A stretch of DNA of 64,000 nucleotides. Origin: Juglans regia. Lineage: Eukaryota; Streptophyta; Magnoliopsida; Fagales; Juglandaceae. Below are positions 36,143 through 48,527 of the stretch, one piece after another. The stretch covers positions 19,086,097 through 19,150,096 of the forward strand of contig NC_049905.1 in NCBI RefSeq assembly GCF_001411555.2, written 5' to 3'. Positions within the stretch are counted from its first letter, which is position 1; each line of letters opens with the position of its first letter. Position numbers and translations under genes: made by a program. The notes beneath the pieces were generated by a model. It was given only the letters and a program-made list of their open reading frames with translations. It made no database searches and was not told the origin of the DNA.

Positions 36143-39105
36143 TTGTTTTTGTTTTTTTTTTTTTTTTGATAAAGAGCTGAGAATCACCTGTCCACGAGTG
36201 ACCCCGTCTCGATTTTATTAATAAACTCTCACTTATGGCGGAGGAAAACCGTGGTTACATATCAATACCTGGGATACAATATAATGTTCCGAAACCAGGT
36301 ATCAAAAAAGCCTAGTTTTTGCTAGCAAAAAAAAAAAACCAAATCCTCACCTGCAAAAAACCGTTAGCCCAACAAACATAGACAATAAAAGCTAACCAAA
36401 CCAACACAACAACCAAATAGCACATGAGTCTTAACTCTGACAGCACCGCAAAGATGGTAAACCAAGTTTATCCAATCGAAGTAAACCTCGAAGGATCCTA
36501 GGCAAATCTCCAACAAAAGTCCATTCCATATTAAGACCAGCTGCCCCACTTCGAGCCAACTAGTCAGCAACTTTGTTACCTTCCCTATAAACGTGCCGAA
36601 CTACGCAAACCATCGAATCCATAAGAACAAGTGTATCCTCCCAAAAATCTTTCAAATACCATACTCCACATCTTCACCTATTCCACCAAGAGATTACCAC
36701 TTGAGAATCTAATTCCATAAAATTAATCCCTAAATTTTTACATGCTTTAAGACCATGCATCAGAGCTAACAACTCTGCTCTATTATTAGAACCGAAACCA
36801 ATATAAGAATTAAAAGCATGAACCAAGTGGCCTTGATCATTTCTAATAAAACCACCCACCCCTGAAGATCCTGGGTTTCCTAGGCTACTACCATCAGTAT
36901 TCAATTTAAACCACCCTGGAGCAGATTTTTGCCAAGCCACAATTTTTAAAAACTGTCTCACGGGGACTTTTGACGTAATTTGCAATGCATGTAAAATCTG
37001 CAATTCATACATAGAACATTTCTCAACCTTTTTCATGTCTTGACTAATTGAGCCCATCCAATTTTTAATAGTATGCCAAACCACACTAACAGATTGAATA
37101 CGCCCCTCCATACGGGCAATGCATCTTCTACACCAAAGATGCCAACTAATAATCGACGGAAGTAACCCCACAATAATCCCCACTTGAGAATCAGTTGACG
37201 CACGTCTAAACCAGGCCGTCACCGTCTCCATCCAAGTATGACCAAGAGGTAGACCAAAAATATTACCACAATAATGCCATATGTCAAAAGCAAACTATCC
37301 TCCAAATAGAACATGATTTTGATCATCATACTTACCTACTTCACCGCAATCACAACGAGAAACAATCGGGATCCCAATCCGTCTAAGACTATCATCAACA
37401 CTCAAAGCTGTATTCCATGCTCTCCACATAAAAACTGAAATTTTAAGAGGCAACAACTTATGCCATATCCAAGGATGCCAATCCAAACTTGAACCTCTTA
37501 TTCTAATACAATCCCAAGCTAATTTAGTAGAAAAATTACCACTCTCGTGCTTAGTCCAGATCAACATATCAGACCCCTCCTTACAACTGGCCAAAGCCTC
37601 AATAATATCATCCACATTATCCTGACCCACTAACGAAACCAAAAGGTCCATATCTCAACTATTATTCAGCATACACTCCTTTACTTTAAACTGCGGACTC
37701 CCCACCATCTGGAATTCCTCAAATAAAGGACCCATATCTCTCCATTTATCATACCAAAATAAAATAATCCTCTCCCTCACTCTCCACTTTGAATTATTTA
37801 GCACATCAGGAATACTCTTAACTATCATTTTCCAAAACGTCGATCATTTTTTCGTATCAATGAGAGACCAAGGCGAAGAGCCCACATATTTTCCTTTAAA
37901 AAAATTTGCCCATAAGGATTTACCTTGAATTAAATTCCATGCAAGCCGCATATGCAATGCTTTTTGTATATCCACTAATTTACGCAAGCCTAGGCCCCCT
38001 TCCTTTTCTGGCTTACAAATATTGCCCCATGCCACCCACTTTTTTTACCTTTACCATTTACCTCACCCCAGAAAAATGTACTCATCATACGATTTAAAAC
38101 TTTAATAATAGATTGAGGAACCTGCAAAACAACAAATAAATGTAAAGCCATACTAGAAAGCATGTGCCGAAGAAGTATTAGACGGCCACCCGAAGAGAGT
38201 AGCTTCATTTTCCAGCCACTAATTTTTTTCCAAACTTTGTTAACCATGTCCTCCAAATGCACATGCTTTAGACACCCCAATACAATCGGAACCCCCAGGT
38301 ATTTAAAGGGAATGGAGCCTTCTGAGAACCCTGTCAATCTTTTTAGAGCTCTCTTACGAGCAACATAAATTTTAGAAGAGAAAAGTATGGCTGTTTTTTC
38401 TTTATTAATCATCTGGCCCGACCATATTTCATACTTTTCAAATACCAATAAAAGTTCCCTAACAGATTTCTTACTCTCATTCAAAAAAATCACAATGTCA
38501 TCTGCATACATAAGATGAGAAATCTGAGGAGTACCTCGAGGTTGGGAGAAATGCCCAATCTTGTTTGCCGCCACACTCTGCTTCAAAAGACGAGAAAGAA
38601 CTTCCTGAATAATAATAAATAGATAAGGTGATAATGGATCCCCCTGACATAACCCACGACCACCTTGAAAAAAACCTCTCATCGTTCCATTAAGCATTAC
38701 CGAGTACCAAATATTCAAAATGCAAGCACGAATTAAGTCACAAAAAGAAGGAGGAAATCCAAAACAACGAAAGACCTCCAACAAAAAATTTCAATCTACT
38801 CGATCGTATGTTTTAGCCATGTCAACTTTAATCATAATATTTCCTCCATGAGAAACCTTGTTCAAGGAATGAACCATTTCCTGAGTAATACTAATATTCT
38901 CAAATATATTCCTCCCAGGTATAAAAGCTCCTTGCTCAAGGGATATCAATTTGGGAAGAAAACCTGCCAGACAATTTACCATAATTTTTGAACAAATTCT
39001 ATAGAATACCGAACACAGACTTATCGGCCTAAATTTATCAAATCCTGCTGGCACATCTGTCTTCAGAATAAGCACAATAAAAGAAGCCGAATAAAACCTT
39101 AAAAG
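36143..39105 (-). mobile_element. 5'-truncated LINE (L1-type with RNase H)
   Basis: The element is read leftward and ends in a poly-A tail (T run at 36152-36167 on the plus strand). The surviving coding parts, 5' to 3', are a partial RT starting near ASFIVLILKTD (about 39100), with FRPISLCSVFYRI and the YADDIVIF catalytic motif (about 38500); a zf-RVT segment (37295-37651); and RNase H with NTDGSS and RAELLAL (about 36674-36930). Stops and frame changes separate them, including a TGA in the RT where a Trp is usual (about 38785). The endonuclease and ORF1 are missing, the usual result of incomplete reverse transcription. It interrupts the flank of copy D. Confidence 0.82.
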
Positions 39106-39620
39106 TTTTTTACAGATAAAAAATAGTACTCTTATTCTTCATCTTGATTAATAGGGTTGTTCATACATGTCGGATTGGTCCGAAACCTAAGTAACCGGGT
39201 TGACCCAGGAGTTTATCGGCCCGTGTTTCGTCCGATCTGATAACCAAAATTCCCTACCATCCTACACCCGAGCACTAGGTCTAAACACGGAACTCAATTT
39301 AGATTTTAAAAAAAAATTACATGATTAACTCGTGTACGTAATTTGAGGATTTGTTTTTTGGTTGATTGTATGTAATCTTTAATAATTTCCTAGTGTGATA
39401 CTCTTTAGGGATTGTCTTTTGGGTTACAATTACTTACAAGCAAATAATTTACATCATAGTGATTAATCCCCAGTGCATATGCGCCTTTTATTAGAACCAT
39501 TAATTGCCAAATTGAAAGAGGAGAGAAAGAATGAAAGCAAAAACCAAAAGAATCTACAAATACTATTGTCACTCAACATTAGTAGATATAAAAGGACTCG
39601 ATCTTAATTGTGCATATAGA

Positions 39621-39674
<54 letters not shown>
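39621..39674. repeat. AT microsatellite
   Basis: A GT run leading into (AT)n. Confidence 0.9.
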
Positions 39675-39677
<3 letters not shown>

Positions 39678-39829
39678 TAGTCCAAGAATAGTCCAAAACT
39701 GAAATGACTAAACATGCACAACAGTATAACCTTCTGATGTCGAAAACAAGGCACACCCATCCACACACATGTTACCTCCCCACTAGATATGAACAATTTC
39801 AAAATGCATAGTGAATGAAAGGTGAGGAT

Positions 39830-40400
39830 ATCATGCCATTGTTTCAAAAAATTTGAAGGAGTTTTCTTCCAAATTTGAACCAGCTTACTACTAATTAAAA
39901 CAGATCTGTTGATTCAAATAGCATGAAGGTAACATCCATTAGACAAGCAAATGTAGGTACTAAGCTTGCCAGGCATCAACATTAATGTCTTCATCTTTTC
40001 TCTGTAAAGTCCAAAGAGGCTTCACTAAAGTATTTAATTCCAATTACTACAAGGTACGTTTCCAACAACCCATAACAGCAGGTTTTAAGGAATTGTTAAA
40101 TCTAGCAGCATTACATGTTAGCCAGAGCAACCAAAGAATTAAAGCAGGACTCTGCTGTGCAATGAGATGAAGTTGGTTTGAACCAGAGAAGAAAGTAGTC
40201 CTCCATGAAGTGCATTTAGCTCTCCAAGAATGAGAAATCAGTGATTCTACACCAAAGAGGCTTGAGAAGTGATGCCAAACAGCTCCTGAAACAGAACATT
40301 GATACAAGAGATAAGCATCAGATTCAATATCCCCAACAACACATTTGCTGCATTTAGGGGCCATATGAACTCCACACATCTTTAAATATTAGAATCCCAA
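39830..40400 (-). mobile_element. LINE relic with a zf-RVT-like region
   Basis: The minus-strand ORF 40047-40379 contains CSKCVVGDIESDAYLLYQC, the same zinc-binding segment as the relic beside copy B. It has no RT domain. Confidence 0.6.
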
Positions 40401-40743
40401 GGGATCCCATTATGCTTCAACTTCCAGATATAGACTAGCTTTAAAGGGTAGCATGGAGTCCCAAATAAACTCATGCCAAGAGAAGATAGAATGGTGAGGC
40501 CTTAATAGCTACTAGGCCGATGAAGAATAAAAAATCCGAGTATCTGATCCTGTTTTTTGCTAAATAGGAGTTTTGCAAACTTCAGAAATCAATGACATCT
40601 AATCTTCTTGTAATCTTCTTTTTCAAAAAACATGAATAACGTAAAATGACACAAATTCACTGAATAAAAGGAATGATAATCTTCATATCTCATAGAAGAT
40701 CAAAATTAAGTGCCAAGAATATAAAGAGTTCCAAAAAAGACTT

Positions 40744-40935
40744 GGAGACGTTTGGATTCGAAGATGACTTAAGATGATTTGAGATGAGCTGAGATGAGCT
40801 GAGATGAATTGTGAATAGTAATGAGATGAGTTGTGAATAGTAGTGAGATTTATGAGTTAAAGTTGCTGAATAGTAGTGAGATGAGTTGAGATGAGCTGAG
40901 ATGAGCTGAGATCACTTACGAATCCAAACGAGTCC
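40744..40935. mobile_element. MITE with GTTTGGATTCG ends
   Basis: Terminal inverted repeats GGAGACGTTTGGATTCG and CGAATCCAAACGAGTCC bound a 192-bp AT-poor palindrome-like body made of 'gagatgagctgagatgag' repeats. The homologous flank of copy B lacks it ('agagacttaagtcaagg'), so the insertion is visible by comparison. A second member lies at 50447-50633. The ends resemble Tourist/Harbinger MITEs; that assignment is tentative. Confidence 0.8.
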
Positions 40936-41146
40936 TTAAGTGGAGGGGAAGGAAAAGGGGTGAGTACGTAATGAGTAGTCAATAGTAACAAACTCACAAT
41001 ACATCGAAGATTATATCTTTATTAGAAAAGTAATAACAAAATATACGGAGCCTCAACAAAAACAAAACTTTATTGTTACAATCCACATCAACCTATACTA
41101 ACCAAATAATAATTATCACAAAAGACACCAATACTAGCTACTAAGA

Positions 41147-44100
41147 TTATGGTCCATTTATTCTTGGATTGCCTCTGTTTGTTCCACTCTGAAGAAACCT
41201 TTTTCTGATTAAATGAAGCTCAACTACAACATCTCTCATGTTCATTCGTTCTTTTGGCTGTTCGATTGAACATGCAACTCCAATATGAAAAATCGAAACC
41301 AAGAACTCTTGAATTTTGTTTCTTGTTGTAATGTTGTTGTTTTGACCATTATTTCTAGTGCTCTCTTCTTCCCTTTCCTGAAAAAGAATTGGATCTGCAA
41401 TCTCTACCACTCCTTGAGGCAAAGCCGTCTTGACAAAGGAATGTAGGTTTAGAGCACCCTGAAAAATGTCATCAGTGGGTCTCTTTCCAGTGAACATTTC
41501 TAATAGAAGGATCCCATAACTATACATATCACCATCGATTGACACCGCATTTCCCATACCATACTCTGCAATTTGAAACATACACTACATTAGAATACAA
41601 CATTAGTTTCTCAGGAAAAAAAAAAAAAAGACCATTTATAATAAGAAAGAAAGGATACAAAGGTTTTCTTACCAGGAGCAGCATAACCAAAAGTTCCCCT
41701 TAATCCAATGGTGCTGGAATGAGTCGTAGAAGCATCATGGTTGTTTCCAGGAGAGAATCTTGCAATCCCAAAATCACTCACGTGTCCAATCATTTCATTG
41801 TCGAGAAGAACATTGCTCGGCTTTAGGTCACAATGAATGATTTGTCTTTGGCAATGGTAATGTAGATATTCCAATGCATTCGCAACATCAATGGCAATAT
41901 CCAACCTCCTGAAAACATCTAGATTTCTTTGGTCCCGATGCACTTTATCTTCTGTGGCAGTTGGATGCAACCATTCTTCAAGGCTTCCATTGACCATGAA
42001 CTCATAAACTAGAGCCTTGAAGTCATTACCATGGTAATCAACACTTGAACAAACTGTAAGAACCTTTACAAGATTTCGATGTCTGACGTTTCTCGAGGCT
42101 TCACACTCAACAAGAAAGCTTTTGAAAGCTCCATGGCGCATATGGTTGAGGACCTTAACAGCAATTATAGTTCTACTCTCATCAAGAACTCCTTTATAGA
42201 CTGATCCAAAACCACCCACACCAAGTAAATTTGTTAAAGAGAATCCATCAGTGGCTTTTAGGAGACTTTGGTAGGATATATTCAAAAACAAATTTCCCAA
42301 AGAACTTGATATTGACACTTTTTGTTTCTTTCTCAACCATGAAACAAACAAAAAGTATAGCATCGAAGTTACTCCTAGTAGCCCCAAAGCTGTAGATACC
42401 AAAGCTGTAGATATTATCAACTTCAAGGTTAAGGTCAATTTTGTATTTCCAGGCTCTTTAAAGTTGCATTTGGGCAAGTGCATCTCAGGAATTCCCCCAC
42501 ATAGTTCATTGTTCCCTGCAACTAAAGCTGAGCTTGAATTCTTGAAAACGCCATCTGGTGGCACTGACCCCCCAAAATTGTTGTATGATATATTTAAGAT
42601 CTGCAAGGACTTCATATCCACAAGAAGGTCAAGGATTTTTCCCGATAAATTGTTCCGAGAAAGATCTAACACTTGAAGTCCTCTCAGAGAGCTAAAACTT
42701 GGCGGAACAGTTCCTTGGAAGAAGTTTCTTCCCATGTATAGAATCTCAAGCTTAATGCAACTGCCAAGACTACTCGGAATTTCACCAGATAACATGTTCC
42801 CATCGATATATAATTCACCTAGATTCTTAAGATTTCCAACTTCCATGGGAAGAGGACCCGTAAGACGATTTCCAGACAAGACTAGGCGAATTGATAAGGA
42901 TGTGAGACCAAAGATCTGTGGGGGTATGGGACCATTGAGATTGTTATCAAAAAGGTTTAGTAAGCACAAAGATTTGCAATTGCCTAGACTTGAGGGGATG
43001 CTTCCTCCAAGGTTATTTCTAACTAAAAAAAGTTGAAGTAACAAAGTTAGATTTCCAAGAGAGTGTGGGATGTTGCCTGAAAGATTGTTTCCTGATAGAT
43101 CCACTAACTTTAACCTATGAAGCCTTCCGATATCAGCTGGAATGTTACCCGACACTTGGTTTTGCTCCAACTTGAGTGTTTCTAAGTTGACAAGATTCAA
43201 GATTGCACTCGGAATCATTCCACCTATTTTGTTGTAAGCAATTACAAACGTTTCTAGGGTCAATGACAAGTTACCAATGCATTCGGGTAAGACACCACCA
43301 AAACTGTTGTTCTGCATGAGAAAAACACGTAACATGGTGGCATTGGTCAAAGAGCAGATAAAACTCAAGTCATCAGCTTCTTCACTTCCCCCCAAATTGT
43401 TGCTAAAAGCAGTAAAGAAGTTAAGCTTATGCAGCTTTTCCAAAGAAGGCACATTTCCAGTAAATTTGTTAGCTCCAATTTGAAGTCTCTCCAAGTTTGA
43501 GGCATTGGATATTGAATGAGGTATGGAACCAGTAAATTGGTTATAGGAAATGGATAAGTCCAGGAGATTAGGAAGAGTAGTTACGCCTAACTTCCAAGGA
43601 AGATTCCCTCGCAATTGATTAAGTGATACATCAATAACTTTAATAGAAGAGAGATTGAAGATTGATGGAGGGATGGTACCTGAAACCTTATTATTAGCAA
43701 GTGCAATAATTGTAAGATTTCTGAGTTGGCCTAGTGCATTCGGAATACTCCCACCCAAATTATTTGAGGTTACATAAAGTTCTTCAAGTGAAGATAAGTT
43801 CCCAAGAGATGGAGGAATACTTCCTGTTAGGTTGTTGTTGCCTACATAAAATTGTCGAAGCTTTGACAAGAAGCTAAACTCAGTTGGGATATCTCCAACA
43901 AATTGGTTATAAGTAAGTATGATGCCTTCGATGTTAGAGCAATTAGATAAATTGGAAGGAATTTTGCCAACCATCGAATTATTGTGCAAATTTAATATCT
44001 TCATTCGATGCAAACGACCTATTTGTGGAGGAATTTCATGTCCGAAGCTATTGTTTTGCAGACGTATAATCCGTAGAAAGCTCAAATTTCCAATGAAAGG

Positions 44101-44400
44101 AGATATAGAGCCTGTGAGTTTCCGAGATGTCAAGCTCAACTCAATGACCCTCTGGTGCCGATGACCGCATGTAACACCATACCATAGGCAAAAGTGGGTG
44201 GTTGCATTCCATGAGCTGGAAACCATGAAAGGATCATGGCTTATTTTGGCCTTGAATTCAAGCAAGGCTAGTCGGTCAGTCTCATTCCCGGCCATGGCAT
44301 AGGTACTGCAAGAGCTAAAGCACAAAACAAAAACAACACCAAGGATACAAAAAGCAAACCAATAGAATAGAGACGTACTCAAGGCGGGAATTTGCCCCAT
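41147..44400 (-). CDS. LRR receptor-like kinase copy D (subfamily XII), intact
   Basis: Exon 1 is 44400-41673, the GT-AG intron is 41566-41672 (107 bp, phase 1, splitting the Glu codon of APEYG) and exon 2 is 41565-41147. Together they encode 1048 aa. Order: signal peptide (1 to about 38), LRRNT ([14 protein letters not shown], then the CLWYGVTC cysteine pair), about 20 LRRs (about 85-625), C-cap ([12 protein letters not shown], about 634-645), transmembrane segment (about 658-688) and kinase (about 719-1025). Kinase residues seen are the G-loop [11 protein letters not shown] (about 727), Lys749 in [14 protein letters not shown] with Asp858, and DFG with Asp876. Cys precedes the catalytic Asp, so it is non-RD, typical of immune receptors that sense microbial patterns at the plasma membrane. 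The single conserved intron is the family norm. The start is supported by the signal peptide and shared with copy B. The ligand is unknown. It is the only complete copy in the cluster. Confidence 0.93.
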
Positions 44401-44560
44401 TATGCTGGGAAAGACCTCAAGGAGATGAAATGAAGAAGGCTAAACTAGTTGTTTCAGCAGCTCAAGGGATTAGAAACAAATTCCAAGAAAGAAAATGGAC
44501 ACCTCCTCTCAATACTTTTCCCCTGACGTATATATAAGATTTTATAGTCATACCATCTTC
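44401..44560 (-). promoter_or_regulatory. Putative promoter and 5' UTR of copy D
   Basis: A TATA-like block (TATATA on the minus strand, plus-strand 44529-44535) lies about 130 bases upstream of the ATG. Copy B has an expanded AT tract at the equivalent place. No other element can be assigned. Confidence 0.4.
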
Positions 44561-45478
44561 AGTGCATCTTCTTCAATTATATATGGCATATATGACTGAG
44601 TATGAAATAATAATCATTGGTGTATATATTTGCTTGTAAACTTGACATTGATAGGTAATTACTATAATTATGAAAGGCTCTTCAGTCTTCAAGTTAACTC
44701 TAATTAATAAGCTAGCAGTGGAGTGGACTGAATCCACCATCCGCCACAAATGGCCTGCATGCATGTTGAATCAATAGTAGGCCGGCCAGGCCGGTCGCCA
44801 ACATATTATATCAGTTCCCTATATAATTCAATATTAATGGATGTTCTTGTTTTTTGTTTCTGTTGCATTGCATCAGAATTCCTTTTTTATTAATCTTTAC
44901 TTAACTCCATTTTAAATAAAACATAAACGAGGAGTTGAGATATTGTTGTCTAGTCCTGAATAATCTACTACCAAACTAATTATATTAATTAGGATATTAA
45001 GGTGATCAGACACATTTGCTTATTTAATATAATTATTGATGTTAATAAAAATAAACAACAACAAAAATCATGAATATATAAAATCACCACTTGTCTCAAA
45101 AAATTAAATTAATAGAAATTAGGTAGATTCCATTACTTGTATTATATTCACGTAGATTATTATATTCTTAAAGAATTCTACTTATTTTTTATAATAAAAA
45201 TAAATAAATAAATAAAATAAAATAAAAAGTGGCCGGCCACCCCCCGATTGGTATCAGGGTAGTTAATTGGACCATTCAAAGGGATACGCGGCCATGGATT
45301 TATGTCATGATCCAGTCCAGATTTTAGCTTTTAGCTTTTTCCTCAAGTTTATTTACTAATTCATGGATCTGTCAATATGTTTCGCACGTTAACTTTTTCA
45401 TTTAAGTAATGACATACAAAATCTTTTGAATTATGTTAAATTAATTAATATGACTGAGTCAACTCGTTAGTCTACCAA

Positions 45479-45525
<47 letters not shown>

Positions 45526-45533
45526 AGTCTCTT

Positions 45534-45574
<41 letters not shown>

Positions 45575-46400
45575 TAATGACATAAATATATGAAGAAGAT
45601 TTCTACTAAAAGAGGGTCGGTTTCAACAATAATCAGCTATTGGATATGTCTAATTTCAGTCGGCGAGATTTTAGCTTTTAACTTTCTTATAAGTTTAATT
45701 AGCTTCTTTCTTCTTTCTTTCTTCCCTAATTTTCTGATCCTTTTTCCTTAACGGACAACATTAATATATACCAAAGCTTAGGGAGAGTTATAATCTATAG
45801 CTAGTAAAATAAATGTTTTACGAAAATCATTTTTACAAATTAGTTTATAGAAAAATAAATATTTTTTTGGTGTTTGATTGTCAATTGATAATAATTTTAT
45901 AAAAGCACATAATTTTGATGGTTGGTGCTTTTAATCTTTTTAAGTGAATATAACTTTTTTATGATAGATATGGTATTAATGCGTCAGATTATACTTCTAA
46001 AATAAGTTTTATATATATATTAAATAGTGTTAAATACAAAATTAGTTTATGTGGCTTGAATTAAAATCAAATTGCTCTTTGTATATTTTAACTAAACTTT
46101 TAATAATAATAATAATCAAACTTTGTTTTTGCAAAATTCGGACAAAACTTGGGTATCCGGATTTTTGGATTTCAAAAACCCGGACTCATCCTACTACCAG
46201 TCCTGGTCATAACTCAGGTTAATCTTAGAGGCTACCATGCAAGACCTGGATCCGGATGAACAGTCATAATCTTAAATTTTGCCATCCCTAATTACACAAA
46301 CTAATTAATATATCATATCTAAATTTATTTAAAATATTGACTTATGAAATTACACAAAAAAAGCTTTTATGCATTTTTTTAATTTGTAGAAAATCTTTAA
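44561..46400. other. 5' flank of copy D running into the 3' flank of locus E
   Basis: The part at 44760-45040 matches upstream DNA of copy A (7500-7870). The part at 45640-46400 matches 23760-24430 upstream of copy C's flank. AT tracts are at 45481-45523 and 45537-45571. No gene is seen. Confidence 0.6.
45481..45571. repeat. Pair of AT microsatellites
   Basis: Two (AT)n tracts separated by 'aagagtctcttttgaa'. Confidence 0.9.
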
Positions 46401-47350
46401 AACTTGATCCACCTTGGTGTCCATCAGTGTGACTAAAGAGACATAAGAAGTGAGTCCAAACAGCTCCTAAGACAAAACATCATACAAGCGAGGAGCATCA
46501 GATTCAATGTCCCCAACAATAATTTGCTGTATTTAGAGGCCATTTGAACTCCACACCTTTAAATATCAGTTTCCAAACCCAAGTACCTGATCTTAATAGG
46601 AGTTTTGAAAACTTCATACATCATGCTTGATCCCCAAATTCTGCAAGCACCTTCTTTTAATCTTCTTTTTCAAAAAACATGAAAAGCGCCGGATGCAAAT
46701 GGCATGTAAATGTGACTGATGTGGAGACACTGGATGAGAGAGAAACCGAGCTGATAAGAGAGAGACCGAACTGCTGGAGCTGGTGAGAGAGAAAGATCGA
46801 ATTGATGAGAGGAAGAGCTGATAAGAGGAAGAATTCATTTTAAATTTGACGTGGCGTAGACGACTGCACGTCAATTGTATTTAACGACTGTATATAGAAG
46901 AACTGAATTTTTATATCTCATATAACATCAAAATTAAGTAAATTAAGTGGCAAGAATATAAAGAGTTCCATAAAAGAGTCAAGTCAAAGTGGAGGGGAAG
47001 CAAAAAGAACAACTACGTAATGAGTAGTCAATTATAGTAACAAACTCTAAATACGACAAAGATTATATTGGACAAAATCAGCACAATAAAGTAGTATATA
47101 TATGAAATCCCATCGTAATGTTAAGGAAATGATCTTATATATTAATCTTAACCTATTGTCCAGTGAATAATAAATCTACTACGTACGTACCAAACTAATT
47201 ATATTAATTAGGATATTAAGGTGATGAGACACATTTGATTATTTAATATTTATTAATGTTAATAAAAATAAACAGAAAAATTAAAGAATACTACTTATTA
47301 CTAATAATAATAATAAAAAAAATAAAAAAGGTGGCCGGACTGCAGACCTA
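46400..47350. other. Locus E: flanks of a receptor-kinase copy without the gene
   Basis: The part at 46440-47070 matches the 3' flank of copies B, C and D ('gcatcagattcaat', 'gtggaggggaagcaaaa', 'taatgagtagtcaat', 'acgacaaagattatat'). From about 47130, sequence matching the 5' flank of copies A and D begins ('attaatcttaac', 'aattaggatattaaggtgat', 'agacacatttgatta'). Nothing of the roughly 3.2-kb receptor gene remains between them. Confidence 0.6.
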
Positions 47351-48527
47351 TGAAGGGAAGTTTGAAAAAAAAAATAATATATATTAATTTTTTATAACTT
47401 AATAGGATCATATTAATCTTAGTTTGTATTAGCCCCTCTACAAAATTATTTTGATTTTATAGATTAATTTCTTATAAGTTCAATTAGATTCAATACTCGA
47501 TGATTTTGTTTATTTAAAAGAACGCAAGTAACAACTTTAGACATTCTATTTTTTTTTTTATATATATTTATATGAGTGTCTTTATGTTATTTCAATAATA
47601 TATTGTTCTCGACATATCATATACTTTTTTAATACATAAGTTGTATTAAAAATATTTTATTTTTATTTTAAATCTTACTATCATATTGTTCTATACCACA
47701 GAAAAATTTATTTAGAAATAAAATAAAAAATATGTTATTATAATTTTAACTTTAGACCCCCCAAAAACAAATTTATGATTCCGCCACTGCCGGCCTGGAC
47801 ACCATGATTGGACCATTCAAAGGGATAGGAGGTCACTGGTTATGGATTTATATCATGTCATCCAGTCCAGATTTTAGCTTTTAACTTTCTTTTAAGTTAA
47901 ATTAGTTTTGGGAGGTTCTTCGTTAGAATCTAGTAAAATAAACATTTTACCAAAATCATTTTTACAAATTAGTTTATACAAAAATATATATATATATATA
48001 TATATATTTTGGTGTTTAATTGTCATTTGATAATATGTTTCTAAAAGCTGAACTTTTTGTTGGTTGGTGCGTTTAATCTCTTAAGTGAATTTAAATTAAT
48101 TTTATGATAGATCGAGATATATAAGTTTTTAATGCGTCAAATTATACTTGTAAAATAAGTTTTTATATTAAATAATGTTAAATACAAAATTAGTATATGT
48201 GGCTTGAATTAAAATCAAATTCTGCCTCTTTATATATAGGACTATTCATGCGGGCCTGGTTTTCTCTATTCCGGTCCAAAATCCAGGTAATCGCGATTAG
48301 GAGAAACTACCAGTTTGTCTTCCACTTTCCTCCCCTGGAATCAGTTAAAAATGCACAAAAATAAATCCAAATCAATCAAAACTTAAGAATATTACTTGAA
48401 TGAAATTATTTTATAAAGTAAACAATTTCAACCCAAAAATATTGAGAGGCTAGTTTTTTCAATCCAAGAGGAACTTCAGAAACTGATATTAGTAACCATA
48501 ATAAACAAAGTTATCATTCAACACCTG
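47351..48527. other. AT-rich intergenic DNA
   Basis: It includes blocks repeated elsewhere in the cluster ('ttggaccattcaaagggata' at about 47810, also near 21850 and 45270; 'tttacaaattagtttata' near 47970). There is an AT tract at about 47984-48007. No gene is recognised. Confidence 0.5.

Larger units (their letters stand above)
39106..41146. other. 3' flank of copy D, shared module
   Basis: This matches 13540-15130 beside copy B. It holds an AT tract (39621-39674), an older LINE relic (39830-40400) and a MITE (40744-40935). I see no host gene. Confidence 0.65.
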
